The notes under the pieces are model-generated. The model saw nothing but the letters and a program-made list of their open reading frames with translations, was not told the origin of the DNA and did no database searches. 64,000 bases of DNA from Marasmius tenuissimus. Lineage: Eukaryota > Basidiomycota > Agaricomycetes > Agaricales > Marasmiaceae. How positions within the stretch are numbered: position 1 is the first letter of the stretch; the number at the start of each line of letters is the position of its first letter. The stretch spans positions 248,001-312,000 of the forward strand of contig JAQOTA010000036.1 of assembly GCA_029532415.1 (NCBI GenBank), given 5' to 3'. The position numbers and the translations under genes are program-made. This document shows positions 24,501-35,797 of the stretch, piece by piece.

Positions 24501-27500
24501 TCAACTTCGAGTCGGGAAAGAAATCGCAACGCCGGAAGGACGAGGCGCCTGCTGTGCTTGACGCTTCACTTGGGCCTCCATTTTTATCCGTTGCTTGCGG
24601 ACGTCGTCGTCCTTGACCTTGAACGAAAGAGCGAGCGTGATGAAGGCGTCCGGGGAAGGTGGTAGCCAGGTCGGCGATAGGTTCCTCAAGTAATGAAGAA
24701 CCGTTTCTTCGCTGGTTGCGTCAAGGAGCGCGCGGCGACAACAATAAACGATCGCTAGCCCAACACGAATCAAGAATGGTACTCCTGCAATTCGAGTCAG
24801 TTACATGGCCGATAAGACCATTGATTCAGCGTACCTTCATACAAGAAGAAGTCCCAGACCCGGTGGGTGTAATTGGTTGGTAAACATTCAACGAACAACG
24901 TGGAAAACCTGGGGAGTGCACGTTAGATCGACCTGGCGCCGAGGGTTAATCTACATACCATGGGCTGCAGATGTGGGTCGGATTGATGCTCATGTCCATT
25001 AGCAACTTCTTTGCCGTTTGTGGATCGTTAGCCTCCAAAGCTCGGCTGAACAATGCCGCGTCGACTTCCATCTGGCTCGATGCTGGCGAGAAATACGGTC
25101 GCAACCCATGTTCCATCATCGAAACAAAAATCCAGAAAGCGTCTTCCTCCGGGGCCAGAAGCAGTAAATGCCCGGTGACGAGAGTAAGTCCTATATGAAT
25201 CTTAGCATATACAGATAAAAAGCAAAGGATAACGAAGTACCTGAGGTGTACGGCACATCCGGTACCATCGTGAGATACGCTTGCAACAGCGCTGTTACAG
25301 GTCCCTGCGTCGTCTGCAAGTGCGCATGCTCTGCAAAGCACCTCTGGACATCGGCCTCGATATCTTTGAATGCTGCTACACGGGCTCTCTTGCCGAAAGA
25401 GGCGTACACGCCTGGCACGTTTTTGGCTTTGCAGTCTGTCAAATGCGACCAGACGAGGTACCTCACGGATGAAGGCACACCCTCTCCTATCAGTTTTCTG
25501 ACCTTCTTCGTCTTCCGGGCCTGAGCCGCTGGAATATTCGTCATCACCGAGACCCATTTGAGCTCGCGTTGACGATGAGACTCCATCGTGGCTTCTGTAT
25601 CCGAGGCCTTGTTGTTTGCCCTGGCACGGATTGCGGCCGAGTCAGCGGTGAGTCCCGTAGCCACTCGCGAGCCTGCAGAGGCGATTGACATGGCTGGGCT
25701 TTCCGCTCGAATTTGCTCGACCCTGTCGATGTTCACAGCTACGACGGATGAGTCTTCGCTGGATCTCCCGCTCAACCCTTGGAAAGACATGTTGGGTTTA
25801 ACTAGCTCAAAGTCCATGTCTTCAACTTGAACGGTCTCGTTCTCAGGGAAAGGTCGAGCGAGTGAGCCCATGCTATCATGCCGAGCGTAGCTTCGACCAG
25901 AACTCCGGCGCATATTGGGAAGGGAGAGCTTTGAACGCAAAGAGGTACGATGTTCGTTGGGCTGGGGGGATGTTGCCTGAGAACGCGAGCTTACGAGGGA
26001 TACAGTTTCTGAATCTGATGTTCCTCCGACGGGTGTACCTACTCCTGTTGGCACGGGAGGCATGTCGTGGGAGACCGAAGCAACGGCTGCACTATCCATA
26101 GATTGGAACGATTGCTTGCTGGCAATGCGCCTCGTGACAGGGGATGACGGAGGCGAGGTTTCAGCAGCGGTACTGTATACACTGGCCTCGCTCTCGAGAG
26201 ACGTCACCGAGGTCACTTTCCGAAGACGACTGCTACTGGGTTTAGTTGGCGACACGGGGCTTGTCGGCACAGTCGGACTGGCGAGCGCTGGTGGGGAGGT
26301 GACGACAGGGGAAGAGATGAGTGGGCTAGAAGGTGGTTTGGGTCCTCCGACGGATCCAGCGTTGTTATTCGTTTGGATGGACAAAGGTGAAGGGACATGT
26401 AATCTTGGCGTTGAGGTCGATTTCGTCAAAGTCGGGGTCGGCTTGGCTTCATTCCCTGGATTAGACTGAGCGGGCGATCTCACAAAGGCTAGGTCATCTC
26501 TATGGACAGTCAGAAAGGCCACGAATCTTGGAAGTTAGATGTATATTTACTTGAATCTACTCGTGGGTGCATTCCCTACAGGCGGTGAGTTGAAGGCTGA
26601 GAAGCTCCGAGACCGCGGTCTTATGCCAATTCCTCCTACCTGAGGCGAAAAGTTTGCTCGGGGAATAGGTAGATGGACAACCTTATCGGCAACTGCTCCA
26701 TGGACGTTAGGTGGTGGGGCGGTTTCACCATCTGAGGACGATCGCACAGGAGCACGAGGAGGAACGAATAATTCACCATTTTCTGGAGTCCGGCCCGGTG
26801 CCATACCTGTCGGTTTCATGCTCGGTATAGCCGCTTGAGCCGTGGCACTGCGCCCTAGCAACCCGTCACCAGGTCTTCTCGGACTTCCAAATGAAATCTG
26901 TGGCGAAGAGTCATTCGATCGGCTTGGCTGAGGAGTGCTTCGGGCGTTCTGGTCAAAGTATGGAATATCTTTGAGCGGTGAGGGAGGTACCATGGGAGAC
27001 CGCGGGGCTCCAAACCCAATATCTTTCATAGCCGAGGTCTGCCTCTGAAGCTCTGGTTGTGCCGCCGACCCAATTCGGAGAGGAGAAGGGACTACTCGAG
27101 GAGTAGGAGCCACTATGTGAGGAGAGGAAGTGGTCGTCTTGTTATAGTTGTCCGGGAGTGGTGGTGGTCCTGGCAACGGAGGCGGACCCAGCGGTTCTAT
27201 GCCAAACGTGATTGGAACAGGTCCGCTGGCACTTGAAAGGTCGATGTCGACACGAGCATATATTGTTGGCCCTCTTGGAGGTGGAGGTGGGGGTGGAGCA
27301 GGCACTGGTTTGCCATCTTTGCCTCGAATGGGCACTGAAGACGGGGGCGGAAGAAGAGGAACGGGAGGAGGCGGTGCCGACAACGCGAGTCGAAGCGCGT
27401 GAGCGGCAATCTTTTTGAGATCTATTCTTTGAGGGGTATGTCTGTCAGGACTAAAGGTGGACTGCTGAGGACTGTTTCCACCCTGGAACAACGGTCCCAT

Positions 27501-30500
27501 TGGTCCAATTCCTGGCCCTTGTGCGGGAGGCTTCGGTGCGTTTGGGTGTGGTAGAAAGAGACTTCGTCGTTCGCCGTCACCAACAACTTGGGGGCGCAGA
27601 TGGGCAGGGTTAGAGGGGGGCGTGGATGGATCGCTGGGGATGAGATTGCCTTGATGAGTGGGTGGCACGGGGAATGCTGACGGTGAAGGCGAAGGTGGGT
27701 CAGCGGAGTGAGAGGAGATGGTGGGAGAGTCGGGCGACTCAGGTTTTGAAGAGGGTGAAGTCGGGGAGGAAGCATGTATAACAAGAGATGTTGGTGACGG
27801 AGTGCGACTTCTACTCTCTTCCGAACCGTCATTAACGGGAGTGACTAATTTTCCCAAGGCACCCAAACCCGTCTTTGGACCTTTAGACTCTTCGAAAGAC
27901 TCGTCTCGTAAACCATCCAATACACGTCGAGTATATGTGCTATCCGACACCAAGCTCATATTCTTCTCGCCGCCTTCCGTATCTAACGTCGCATCGGGGT
28001 CAAAATCGTGTGATTGATTCCTTGCATGAGACGGGAGTTCTTCATCATCTTCAACCACCAGCGGCATACCACTGTGCCTTTCTTTATTAAAGCCGACCGT
28101 AGAACCATTTGGCCTTCCAGTTTCCAGACGCTCTCGCAGAACACTGGCCATACCTGTTGCTCCGGGGGATGGTGGAGGTTTGTCACCCGAATCTCGTGTG
28201 GGACTCATCAGACCAGCGGAACTTGTTTCTGAAAACCGAAGCGAATTGGCACTGGCACTTTCGTCGTACGCACTGCCGGAGCTCATTCCAGTTGAACTCA
28301 CAGGACTACCCCATCTCGTGTGTAAGAGAGGAGAAGAACCACTTAGTTCAACGGATGTGGTAGAAAGGAGGTTCAGAGGGGAGGGTCGACCTTTTGGTTC
28401 TCTCGCCCGTGGTGGGGAACGTTGGGGTGGGGTGGCAAGCGTATCGGTCGATCCAGAGGCGTCAACCTGATTGTCTGGCCCAACAACAGTTATGGATTCC
28501 TCTCCCGTATCCACGCCATTTGCGTCTTTGGGTCCCCCCTCTGATTTCCCATCGAATGTCTCCCGTCTGGGTGAAGGCGATTTGGCGATATTCAGCTTTT
28601 CGGTGGTCTGGAACATCCCAGCGTTTTCGGGCCGAAGATAAGAGGCAGCATTCGCCTCTGACATCGACAAATTCGAAGGCTTCGTGGATGCAGGCTCGTC
28701 AGAAGATGCCGAGGCAGGAGAGTCCAAAAAGTTCCTCATCCCGGGCGTTGAAGGGAAGGGAGATTCTTCACCATCAGCTGTGACATAGCCCCGGGCAGGA
28801 GACGAAAGCCCAAACGTCTGCTGCCGACGCACGTCCGGTGAATAATTGGATCCAGAGTCGTGAGAGTAATTAGAATCTGCCGTCGAGGCAACTGAATGAG
28901 AGCGTCGGAAGAAAGACGAGAAATTGACATCCTGGGCGGGTGACTCGTTGCTCTCTTCTACGACAGTAGTCGTTGTGGTGGTGGAAACATGAATACCTCC
29001 AGCTAAGTCTCCAAACACTCCGGGGTTTGGGGGCGGTTGCTCAGTCGGTTTGAGGGGGACATCGGCAGACGACGAGGTCGAGGTAGATGGTAGGCTTGGA
29101 TCGGCGAGCGAATCATCCCTGTCCAGTTCTGCTTTTTTCTTCATCTGGTCACTCAGTCCTGAAGCCGTCGAAGGCATGGCAGTAGGAGACATGGGAGGGG
29201 CGCTTGAGCCAGGCGGAAACGATGAACTAGTTGGAGAGCCCATGACACCTGCTTGCCAGGGAGGCATAGTTGACGTCGAAGGTATCTGCCGGTGGCCCTT
29301 AGGGGGAAAAGTTCAGTAAGTTGCGGAGAGTATGAGCTCGTGAATCTTACTTTGGTGCTATTGAACGACATCCCAGAGGCGACAGAGAACCGCGAATATC
29401 GTGAATATCGGGAGTACCGATAGTTGTCATATATATCGGATGCGCCTTCCCATTCCTCCCCTTCAGATGGATAGCCATCTAATGAGTGTGGGGAGTTAGG
29501 GTCGAACCCACGCTCTCTCCCAGGGGAAGGAAGTGTCCGGGGGGAGGAGGCATTGGTGGAGACGGAACCTGCCCTGTTTTTGGTGGGAATTGTGTTGATA
29601 TTGAAGCGTAATGAATCAGAACGAGGAGGGACTGGGACAGGCTCTGGATGGATGACGGTGTTGCTCTGTCCTGCCGAGCTTGACATGCCTCGAGTTTGAA
29701 ACTGTTCGTTATTCGCCGCTGTAGCCTGACTCTGAACGCCGCCCTCGACTGTTCTATCTTCGTCATCATCGTCCGATTCAAAGGAGATACCGGCTCTAAC
29801 AGTTCCTTTCGCCCTCCCTAGCATATCAACATCCTCATCGGAATCTGAATCACTTCCCGCAAGGGCACCCATCAACGACAAGCCAATTCCCACTTCGCCA
29901 TCGTCTGAAGCAAAAGAAGCAGCTGAGAACCGTGGTTTATCTTGCAATGCGTCGGTCGACTCGTCATCAGATGTGCCGTACTCAAGATGAGAGGATGCAC
30001 GAGAGATTCGGGTCTGTGCATTGGGAACGTCGAGTTTCCGCAAGTGCGGTGCTGCTTTCCCCCCTTCACGAGACTCCTCCTCGACCTTTTGTGCTATCAA
30101 CGCGCCAACCTGTTGCCTCACCCATTCATCAGGGACCTCCGTCGCGTCCATACTGGAATCGACCGAGGTCATACGCACAGGTGGCCAATTGCCCTTTGGC
30201 GCCGACCTTCCGAGCTCTGGCGGTATCTGAGCTACCGCGCCCGAGTTTGGGGGAGAAGATGACGGTAAAGGAGCGGGTGCATTAATCGAGGAAGAGATAG
30301 GGGGCGGCGACGTCGGTGATACATGAGATCTTGAGGCAGGTAATATGGCACTGGTGCTCGTAGATGGCCCTGGGTAGTTTTTAGCTGGCAGTCCGTCAGA
30401 AAAGCCGCGAGGTCCCGAAGAGACCGACTGCGATGGGGGAAGGGGAATGGTTATACCGGTCGGCTTTGATGGTTCCTTATCCAGGGGCTCTTCATCGGTG

Positions 30501-31042
30501 CCATATGTGTTTCGTGTTAATGGACCTGATGGCGACCGCACCGACGTTCTCCTTGAAGACTGGTAGAGCTGCACAGGCGGGGGTGAAGAAGAGCTAATCG
30601 GACTGGGTGATTTGGCGAGCAAAGGTGTATAAGATCCCCTTGAAGGAGATGGTGGTATGGCAGGTGAGGGTGTTGTCGGAGTCACCAAGCTCGGTGTGGG
30701 AGATTTTGCCTGTACAACAGAAGAGCGCTTGGCCATTACTGGTTTCTTCAACTTTGAGTGGAAATGAACGTCGCTGCCTTGAAAACGACCGACAACGCCC
30801 TCGCAATAACCCTCGAGATTCACATTAGGACCACGTCAATGAGTGTCTAGGATAAGTTGACTCACCAGATAGACACCATCCAGGTCAGGAATCTGCATGA
30901 GGACCGTGATCTCGTCGTCCTTCAAGAACATCAAATCTTGTTCCCCCTCTGCAACACAATCTTGTATCGCTGTACACTTCCCAATACCACCCTTGGCTGC
31001 AAAGCGCGTCCATCGTGAAAGCTCGACACCATCCATTGGCAT
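24501..31042 (-). CDS. SH3 and TBC (Rab-GAP) domain giant protein
   Basis: Probable regulator of a Rab GTPase in membrane traffic. Exons in coding order: 31042-30866, 30811-29351, 29297-26551, 26499-25241, 25190-24959, 24908-24835, 24784-24501. All phases close to 2,077 aa. An SH3 domain lies at about residues 12-80 (AIQDCVAEGEQDLMFLKDDE, then GYCEGVVG). About 1,700 residues of Ser/Pro-rich, probably disordered sequence follow, with poly-Pro stretches (PPPPPPPRGP) that could bind SH3 or profilin. A TBC domain spans about 1,790-2,030: RYLVW motif, then the arginine-finger motif IEADVQR (Arg codon 25341-25343). The glutamine finger is missing: where YCQG or YVQG is expected the sequence reads YTSG (Tyr codon 25248-25250). 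The start is the first ATG ahead of the SH3 domain; a 5' UTR intron is possible. Confidence 0.9.
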
Positions 31043-31466
31043 CAGCTATAGACCTTTCCAAAAAGCCAGATTTCCTGCTTGGGCAAATGCTGTAAAGCCA
31101 CCCTTCAGGTGCGTCCTTTTGACTGGTGCAACTGAAGCGCCGCAATGCACTGTTGATTGGACGTCGAGTATGTCGATGATTGCGGCGGCTTTTAAGATGG
31201 CTGACGAGAAAAAAACGAATGTGGGGAAGAAGATAGACGAAGATACGATAAAGATGGAAAAGGTAGACCGAGAACAAGGAAGACCTGGACCTTGGATGGA
31301 ACGGATGGAAAAACAATTTCCAGGGAATTTACACAAATTTTCTCACGGATGACGCATTGCAGATCCCCATCAAGATCCTACGGACCACGGTCACTTGTCA
31401 GTGTACAGTGCTTAGAGTCATTTCATCTTGTTTCATCTCCTTGAAATCATTCTCGAAGTTGAAGCC
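31043..31466. promoter_or_regulatory. divergent intergenic promoter region
   Basis: 424 bases between the head-to-head TBC and DNA-glycosylase start codons. It must carry both promoters. A frame that is open across it on each strand shows no protein-like features. Confidence 0.5.
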
Positions 31467-33275
31467 ATGCCTGAACTACCAGGCAAGCTCTAAGTACACT
31501 TCGGCTCTTCTTCTCTGATCATTCTGCTCTCCAGAAGTCGAACGTGCAGTCAATTTGATTACAAGAGTGGCGTTGGGCAAAAGGGTTGTCCAGGTCGAAG
31601 TGACCCAAGACTCGATTGTCTTTTCGGAAATCTCATCTGAAGAGTTTGTAAGCTCCCAACGAATCTTTTGTGCTTGATAAACTTGATATATCGCAAACAC
31701 AGGCGACGGAACTCACCGGAAGAACCATAACTGGTGTGAATCGCTACGGTTCGCTCTCCATTCCATTGAATAACGTTGTTAGCTTGATGTGTTGGACACT
31801 GAACATTCCAGGAAAGGTGTTCTACATAACGCTTGACGGGGATGGCAGAATGCCCGTTCTTCATTTCGGAATGACTGGCATGCTACAGGTGAGACAGCAA
31901 CCTTGGTAGCTGGGGCGATTAGGTTGCGTTTTGCGCTCGTAAGACCACCCCGCTGAACTAAGTCTTTGTCGATCAGGTCAGAGGAGAACTTCCCATGCAC
32001 TACAGAGAGGCGCCAAGGAAGGCATCCACCGATTGGCCCCCTCGTTTTATGAAGGTAAGCCTTAGAACAGCCTGTAGACTAGGTATTAAAGGGATTGTTC
32101 GAATCTTTAAGTTCATTCTACATCTTCAAGATCCGGAAACAGGCGAGACAACAGAACTCGCCTTTCTAGATGCTCGAAGACTCGCTCGTATTCGATTAAG
32201 AACCTCCCCTACCACCGAACCCCCGATATCGGAACTGGGGTTTGACCCCATACTAACCATGCCGACACTCGACGATTTCTCAACCTTGGTCTTGAAACGC
32301 TCATGTCCCATCAAAGCTCTTCTTCTCGATCAATCGTTTAGCGCGGGGGTTGGTAACTGGGTCGCAGGTAGGCACGCTCCGTATGCTATCCTATAAATTT
32401 GATCTCAACTAACCATCATCATTATTGGATTAACAGATGAAGTCCTGTATCACGCTCGTGTACATCCACAGCATACATGCAATAGCCTCTCTTCGGATCA
32501 GATACAAGCACTCCACCGTGAACTACCCAACGTTTGTCAAACGGCAATAGCCGTGGATGCTGATTCCTCAAAATTCCCTGAGAACTGGCTCTTTAATCAC
32601 CGTTGGGTTTGTAATCACAACCCTTTCATTCGGCGAATCAGCTCATATCGAAATCGAACTCTAGGGTAAAGGGAAAGGACCAAAGAAGGCAGAACTCCCG
32701 GGCCTCAAATTGGTTGGCACATATATCCCCAATCGTGCACCTCTCTTCTACTGACTGACCCCGTCCCCAGCCCAACGGAAACCCTGCTTCCATCAAATGG
32801 ATTACTGTAGGAGGAAGAACATCTGCCTTCATTCCTGAGCTTCAAACGCTCCACGGGGCTGGACCTTCACGCAATCGGCGTCGAAAAGTATGTCGGTCCG
32901 TCTCAACTTACCATGTGGTTACCCTGATTACCATTCTCTCGTTCAGGTTCTCGATGCAGGGAATGCAGACTCTGAGAGTGACCTGACCCCTTTGGACGAG
33001 GACGTTCAAGTCCCTCGAAAGGCAGTCAAATCCACTAAACGGCGGCGGCCAGCAGCCAAGACTTCGAGGAAGAGCGACGCCATCAAACTTGAGGTGTGTA
33101 CTGTAAGCCCGTATAGCTTTAATGTTTCATCGGTCATGACACCCGCTTTCAGGACACCAAAGTTGAGGAGGATGGGAACAGCGACTTGACCCCCTTGGAA
33201 GACGACTCCGAAGACGAGGGCAGGTCCCCTAAACGCCGACGAAGAGTAGTCAAAACGAAGTCGGAAACTACTTAG
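31467..33275 (+). CDS. formamidopyrimidine-DNA glycosylase (Fpg/Nei family, MMH/FPG type)
   Basis: Base-excision repair enzyme that removes oxidised bases such as FapyG and cuts the abasic site. The N-terminus MPELPE supplies the catalytic Pro2 and Glu3, and is interrupted after MPELP by an intron. The helix-two-turn-helix reads VGNWVADEVLYHARVHP. As in plant FPG/MMH proteins, no C-terminal zinc finger is seen, and TVGGRTSAFIPELQ takes its place. Exons 31467-31482, 31535-31647, 31703-31888, 31977-32054, 32112-32367, 32437-32606, 32665-32712, 32771-32887, 32947-33093, 33153-33275 give 417 aa; all phases close. Intron 1 (31483-31534) has a GC donor (CAG|GCAAGC). The last two exons carry a repeated SDLTPL...KRRR module, probably a nuclear-localisation or DNA-binding tail. 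Confidence 0.94.
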
Positions 33276-33898
33276 ACGTACGCTCGATCCTTCCAGGTTG
33301 TACCCAAATTGATCGTTGGACGAAGGAACAAAGTGGCCAGTACAGGGACAAATTTGCTAGCAGCCACAGTGAAAGAGAACTGGAAACGCTACCGCCGATG
33401 GAGTTGCACCTCTCTTGGCCAAATGCTCGAGTCATTGTCTAGTTGATGATACATCTAATCAAGCCTCATATTTGCCCTGGCATCATTGCATGATGAACAC
33501 GAACACGAACTCACACTTCTGTAACGGGCGAAGAGCACTTCCACGACTCCGAGTGTGCTACAAGTAACTTAACAAGATCGATAATTTCGTCACATAGTGT
33601 CCAGACCACCAAATCTTCCGTTGACCCTCGCAGCCTTCTAGATGGACCTATATTACCCCGAGACGAAACGAAGTCGCCGGTTATTGTTTTGAGCCCTTCG
33701 TTTGCCCCCGAACCAATAGTCATGAACGAAACGATGCTTCCACGATTACGGTAGTCGCAGTTTTCCAACGAAAACATTCGAAAACAGTTACGCAAAATGA
33801 ATCGATACCTCGGCAACAGCAAGTTCCAGCCCACCCACTACCTTCCCATCTGATTCTGACCGTACGAAAGAAGCTCGACTTGCCTATTGGCTCTGCCG
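33276..33898. other. intergenic region
   Basis: 3' UTR of the glycosylase gene. An open stretch (about 33634-33760) preceded by a plausible acceptor (CCTCGCAG) has a protein-like reading in one frame, but I could not connect it to the small gene at 33899 with convincing splice sites. Confidence 0.35.
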
Positions 33899-34221
33899 AT
33901 GTTGGTCGTATCGGTCGCGAGTCTCGAGGGCACCGTGGTCTTGGGAAAGGTATATATCTGCCAGAGTCTGGCAAGCGTAACTGACCTGTACAGGGAGTAG
34001 TGGCAGTATACGTGGACTCGCCCGAGACGAAAAGCATCCCAATACGCCTTAACCAACACAGTCCACGGCCCCGTATCGAATATCGAATATCTCAGCCCTC
34101 CGTGCCTGCACGGTCTCTACCCCAGAAGGTTAAATTCCGCAAATCCCTGGACCTCATCGATCAATGCCTAATGTCGGCGACCGACGAGCAGCAACATCCA
34201 TCAAGCTCCATGGATTTGTGA
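33899..34221 (+). CDS. possible small two-exon gene, 92 aa
   Basis: Exons 33899-33949 and 33994-34221 join in phase 0 through a 44-base intron (AAG|GTATAT...GTAACTGACCTGTACAG). The product begins MLVVSVASLEGTVVLGKG, continues VVAVYVDSPETKSIPIRL, and ends in a basic then polar helix-like tail (KVKFRKSLDLIDQCLMSATD). The second exon is open for 76 codons. Family unknown. Additional upstream exons are likely if it is real, because the proposed ATG lies inside a longer open stretch. It may instead be chance. Confidence 0.35.
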
Positions 34222-35797
34222 ATTTGGGCCAAATCCCGATGGGGTGTGGTTGTTTGCCACAGCGCTGAATTTTCGTGGGTACTTACTGGGTTTTGCATAA
34301 TAGCGTGAACATGCGAAAAAAATATTTCGCCTTACGTGACCCGGTCCGACACCTCCAGCCGCTGTGGCAACACGGAGATTTGACCTCCGTCGGGATATCC
34401 CGCAGTGGCTTTGACCTTGTCCGACTGGAATGTGTACGATTGAAGCCCGCAGGTAAGATCATTTACCCTCCTCTGTGATGTCTCAACTGGTTCAGGCTTG
34501 CCTGGAGTCAGTATTGTGGATGGAAGTTAAAAGCTCGCTCGAAGCTCAATCTTGCAGGCCTTTCAAACCAACGGCAGACTATACTACCCCACCGGCAGCA
34601 TGAGCGCTCCGAGGAACCCGACGTGAAATAAAAAAATTGCGTGTTCACGCTATTATGCAAAACCCAATATCATCACAACAAGTCTGCCCGAGTGCCTTTG
34701 GCAAACTCTGCGTCGCCAGGGGAACCACACCCCGTGCCCGTAGTTTTTTAGCGAGTTATAGCGACCACGAAGCGACCAGCATGTTTGAAGGTACTTGTGT
34801 CGTCAACCAAGTACGGGCAGCTCGGAGGCATACCTTGTACTTGCAAGATTCTCGGAAGAAGAGGATGGCCCTTCAAAGTTGTGCCAGGAAAGCGAGCAGG
34901 CAGAACTGTTCAGAAACTCTAGAGCGCGACGGGGTGTTCGGCAGTCCAGCGTCAAGATCCTATTCAATTCGGAAGTATTGTGTGTATCTGGTTAGTCAAA
35001 GCGGTGGGTTTGTCAGAACCAATGCGTGGCCGACCAAGCTGATGCTGGGAAAACACAGAAGGCCATCGAAACAAACCCATGGCCACAGGATGACGAACAC
35101 GTATCATCGGATTGGCCTCGAGGCTAGTAAACCTCACTTGCCGGCAGTCTTACAGACGTATAACTTACAGTGTACGATTGCGATGAGCAAGGCCTGGGAT
35201 CAGAGTCGTCATCAATGACGCGAAGTTATTTTTACTCTTGACTCGGTAAGGATGGAGTTGAATGTTGAGTATAGGACTTGAAGAAGAACTCGCGGCGAAG
35301 GGAGAGGGCGATGGAGAACAAGGATACGAAAAATAACGAGGGGATTGTCCAGAAACGGAACGTGTAATTGGAATTTCGGGCGAAAATGATTATCGTGCTC
35401 AAGCGCCGAAGCCTCAAACGGAGGTCCAGGGGCAACGGGAAGGGAAATTTGGGGTGGTCTTTCCATTTGGGGTTAGCTGCATAAGCACTTAATTTTCGGG
35501 GGAAACTAGTTTTTCGTTTATTCCCCTTGATTTTCCCCAGGTCCTTGGTTTCACCGCACAAGTGCATGTCAACTCTGTTTCCTCTCTAACCTTGACCACC
35601 ATCTTCCTCGTAGTCCAATTTCTTCCTAGCACCCTCGAAATCTTGAGCTCTAAAAGAACGCGAAGAGAAGGTTGAAGAAGGAAACGAGAAATTGAAAGTC
35701 TTCGGTATGTTCCTTTCACTCATACTCTATCCCCTCCAGAAGCTCAAGCGCTGGTTAGTCGGCAGTGTCTGCGACGAATTTCGCTTTGATCCCGTCT
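34222..35797. other. gene-poor region with a MITE-like element
   Basis: Holds the inverted-repeat element at 34287-34666. A 193-codon open frame (34637-35218) starts inside that element and resembles nothing, so I do not call it. The right end is the upstream region of the Ser-rich gene at 35798. Confidence 0.45.
34287..34666. mobile_element. MITE-like element with 25-bp perfect terminal inverted repeats
   Basis: Positions 34287-34311 (TGGGTTTTGCATAATAGCGT...) are the exact reverse complement of 34642-34666. The match weakens outside the repeat and just inside it. The 380-bp interior encodes no transposase. Terminal repeats flanking a short non-coding core are the hallmark of a non-autonomous DNA transposon. 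I found no clear target-site duplication, so the family cannot be named. Confidence 0.65.

Noticed and set aside
27148..27402. Gly-rich open frame on the plus strand
   Set aside because: It is the exact antisense of the poly-Pro segment of the SH3-TBC gene.
30897..31352. 151-codon plus-strand open frame between TBC and Fpg genes
   Set aside because: Overlaps the antisense of the SH3-coding exon and the divergent promoter; no protein-like features.
34637..35218. 193-codon plus-strand open frame
   Set aside because: Begins inside the MITE-like element and has no family resemblance or neighbouring splice structure.
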